A DNA stretch of 6,459 nucleotides from Burkholderiales bacterium. GTDB lineage: Bacteria; Pseudomonadota; Gammaproteobacteria; Burkholderiales; SG8-41. Below the pieces are notes generated by a model, which saw only the letters and a program-made list of their open reading frames with translations, was not told the origin of the DNA and ran no database searches. Numbering within the stretch: position 1 is the stretch's first letter; every line of letters starts with the position of its first letter. The stretch spans positions 1 to 6,459 of the forward strand of contig SYEN01000551.1 of NCBI GenBank assembly GCA_005800795.1, given 5' to 3'. This document shows positions 5,501 to 6,459 of this stretch, piece by piece. Both the position numbers and the translations under genes were made by a program.

Positions 5501-6367
5501 ATGACACTGAAACTCCGCAAACTCTCCCACGGCCTGGGCGCCGAAGTCTGCGGCATCGATGTTGCGGCCCCCATGAGCGAATCCGCTTTCGGTGAAATCC
5601 ACCGTGCGTTTCTCGATCACGGAATTTTGCTGTTCCGCGACCAGAACATCACACGCGCGCAGCACCTGGAATTCAGCCGCCGCTTCGGCGAGTTGGATCG
5701 GCACGATGCTTTCCCCAGTGACCGCCACCCGTCGATCCCGGAGCTCATGCTGGTCACCAACGAGCCGCAGCCTGACGGCTCGCCGTCAGTGTCACGTTAC
5801 ACCGGACGGCACTGGCATACCGACATGTCACATACACTGGAACCGTCACTCGGCTCGTTGCTGCGCTGTTGGAAGATTCCCGGCGTGGGCGGCGACACAA
5901 TGTTTGCCAACATGACCATGGCCTACGACGCGCTGTCGCCCGGCATGCAAAAGCTCATTGCCAACCTGCATGGCATCCACTTTTCCGGCGGACGAAAACT
6001 CGACAGCACCACGGCCGACCAGGCGCACGCTGCGGAACAGAAGAAAATCAGCCCGCCGGTGGCACACCCTGTCGTGCGCGTACATCCGGAAACTGGCCGC
6101 AAGGCGATTTACCTTGGCGAAAAGGTCAAACGCTTCGACGGCATGACCGAAGCCGAAAGCCAACCGTTGATCGAATACCTGAACCGGCATTCGACAAAAC
6201 CGGAGGTTGTGTACCGTCATCAATGGTGCGAAAACGATATCGTGCTGTGGGACAATCGTTGCACCCTGCACATGGCGCTTGGCGATTTCGATCAGGAGCA
6301 GCGGCGGCATATGGAACGCACCACGGTCGTTGGCACGCCTTCGGGATATGTGGTTGCGAGTGCTTAG
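5501..6367 (+). CDS. TauD/TfdA-family Fe(II)/2-oxoglutarate-dependent dioxygenase
   Basis: This 288-residue soluble enzyme should use O2 and 2-oxoglutarate to hydroxylate an organic substrate, releasing succinate and CO2. The iron-binding triad is visible: H106 and D108 in HWHTDMS, and H257 in CTLHMALGDF. R273 in MERTTVVG is the expected 2-oxoglutarate-binding Arg, and T133 in GGDTMFAN matches the conserved Thr of TauD. The N-terminus (LGAEVCGIDV) and the length fit the family, so the protein appears intact. Members act on taurine, 2,4-D, alkylsulfates and many other acids, and the substrate here cannot be deduced. The gene follows the CoA-transferase by 36 bp and is likely in the same transcript. 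No clear Shine-Dalgarno sequence precedes the ATG (ATCGGCCGCC), so translation may be weak or depend on the upstream gene. Confidence 0.93.
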   Translation: MTLKLRKLSHGLGAEVCGIDVAAPMSESAFGEIHRAFLDHGILLFRDQNITRAQHLEFSRRFGELDRHDAFPSDRHPSIPELMLVTNEPQPDGSPSVSRYTGRHWHTDMSHTLEPSLGSLLRCWKIPGVGGDTMFANMTMAYDALSPGMQKLIANLHGIHFSGGRKLDSTTADQAHAAEQKKISPPVAHPVVRVHPETGRKAIYLGEKVKRFDGMTEAESQPLIEYLNRHSTKPEVVYRHQWCENDIVLWDNRCTLHMALGDFDQEQRRHMERTTVVGTPSGYVVASA

Positions 6368-6413
6368 TGGAATATTATTGTAAGTATTTGTTTTTATTGA
6401 ATAATTTATAATC

Positions 6414-6440
6414 CGTCATTCCCGTGCAGCCGGGAATCCC
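6414..6440. repeat. dRS3-like short inverted repeat, possible transcript end
   Basis: ATTCCCG (6418-6424) and CGGGAAT (6431-6437) form a perfect 7-bp inverted repeat with a 6-nt loop, inside the context CGTCATTCCCG...GGGAATCCC. This fits the ATTCCC-N8-GGGAAT pattern of the dRS3 repeat described in Neisseria and similar repeats elsewhere. It lies 50 bp after the dioxygenase stop, following an AT-rich stretch (6370-6413) with no gene. It may act as a hairpin at the end of the transcript, although there is no T-run downstream of it. Confidence 0.6.
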
Positions 6441-6459
6441 TATCACGCTCGCACATACC

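Noticed and set aside
5846..6310. 154-codon minus-strand open frame opposite the dioxygenase
   Set aside because: The plus strand carries the complete 2-oxoglutarate dioxygenase motifs; this frame is a shadow.

Overview
The window is GC-rich (AT-rich only in short intergenic stretches) and its gene content suggests a betaproteobacterium, probably of the Burkholderiales type: a DUF2889 protein, a class III CoA-transferase, an NDP-forming acyl-CoA synthetase and short dispersed hairpin repeats. The organism assignment is an inference from gene families, not a sequence match.

Region 1 (1-455) is the tail of a decayed type I restriction-modification locus. The last 50 codons of an HsdM-like methyltransferase subunit run in from outside the window. 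They overlap by 4 bp a short stretch that reads as the C-terminal end of an HsdR endonuclease, but that stretch carries two in-frame stop codons and no hsdS or hsdR body lies between them. A strong hairpin follows; nothing else is recognisable up to 455.

Region 2 (456-1076) holds a small Rid-family (YjgF/YER057c/UK114) gene on the minus strand. It is separated by a 222-bp divergent control region from a large plus-strand gene. The Rid protein has Ser where canonical RidA has its catalytic Arg. The control region carries three separate inverted repeats.

Region 3 (1077-6367) has four plus-strand genes of acyl-CoA/carboxylate catabolism: a fused NDP-forming acyl-CoA synthetase (708 aa), a DUF2889 protein (192 aa), a CaiB/BaiF-type CoA-transferase with an extra N-terminal half-domain (464 aa), and a TauD/TfdA-type Fe(II)/2-oxoglutarate dioxygenase (288 aa). 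The last two are 36 bp apart and probably cotranscribed. The gaps of 186 and 101 bp before DUF2889 and before the transferase leave room for internal promoters or processing, and both contain repeat-like hairpins. A plausible joint role is CoA activation of an organic acid plus an oxidative step, with the Rid protein as an accessory; the substrate cannot be read from the sequence.

Region 4 (6368-6459) is AT-rich, then carries a dRS3-like short inverted repeat that may also end the transcript. I found no tRNA, rRNA, CRISPR array, transposase or intact defence system. The most unusual points are the restriction-modification relic, the CoA-transferase architecture, DUF2889 inside a CoA cluster, and the palindrome-rich divergent promoter region.
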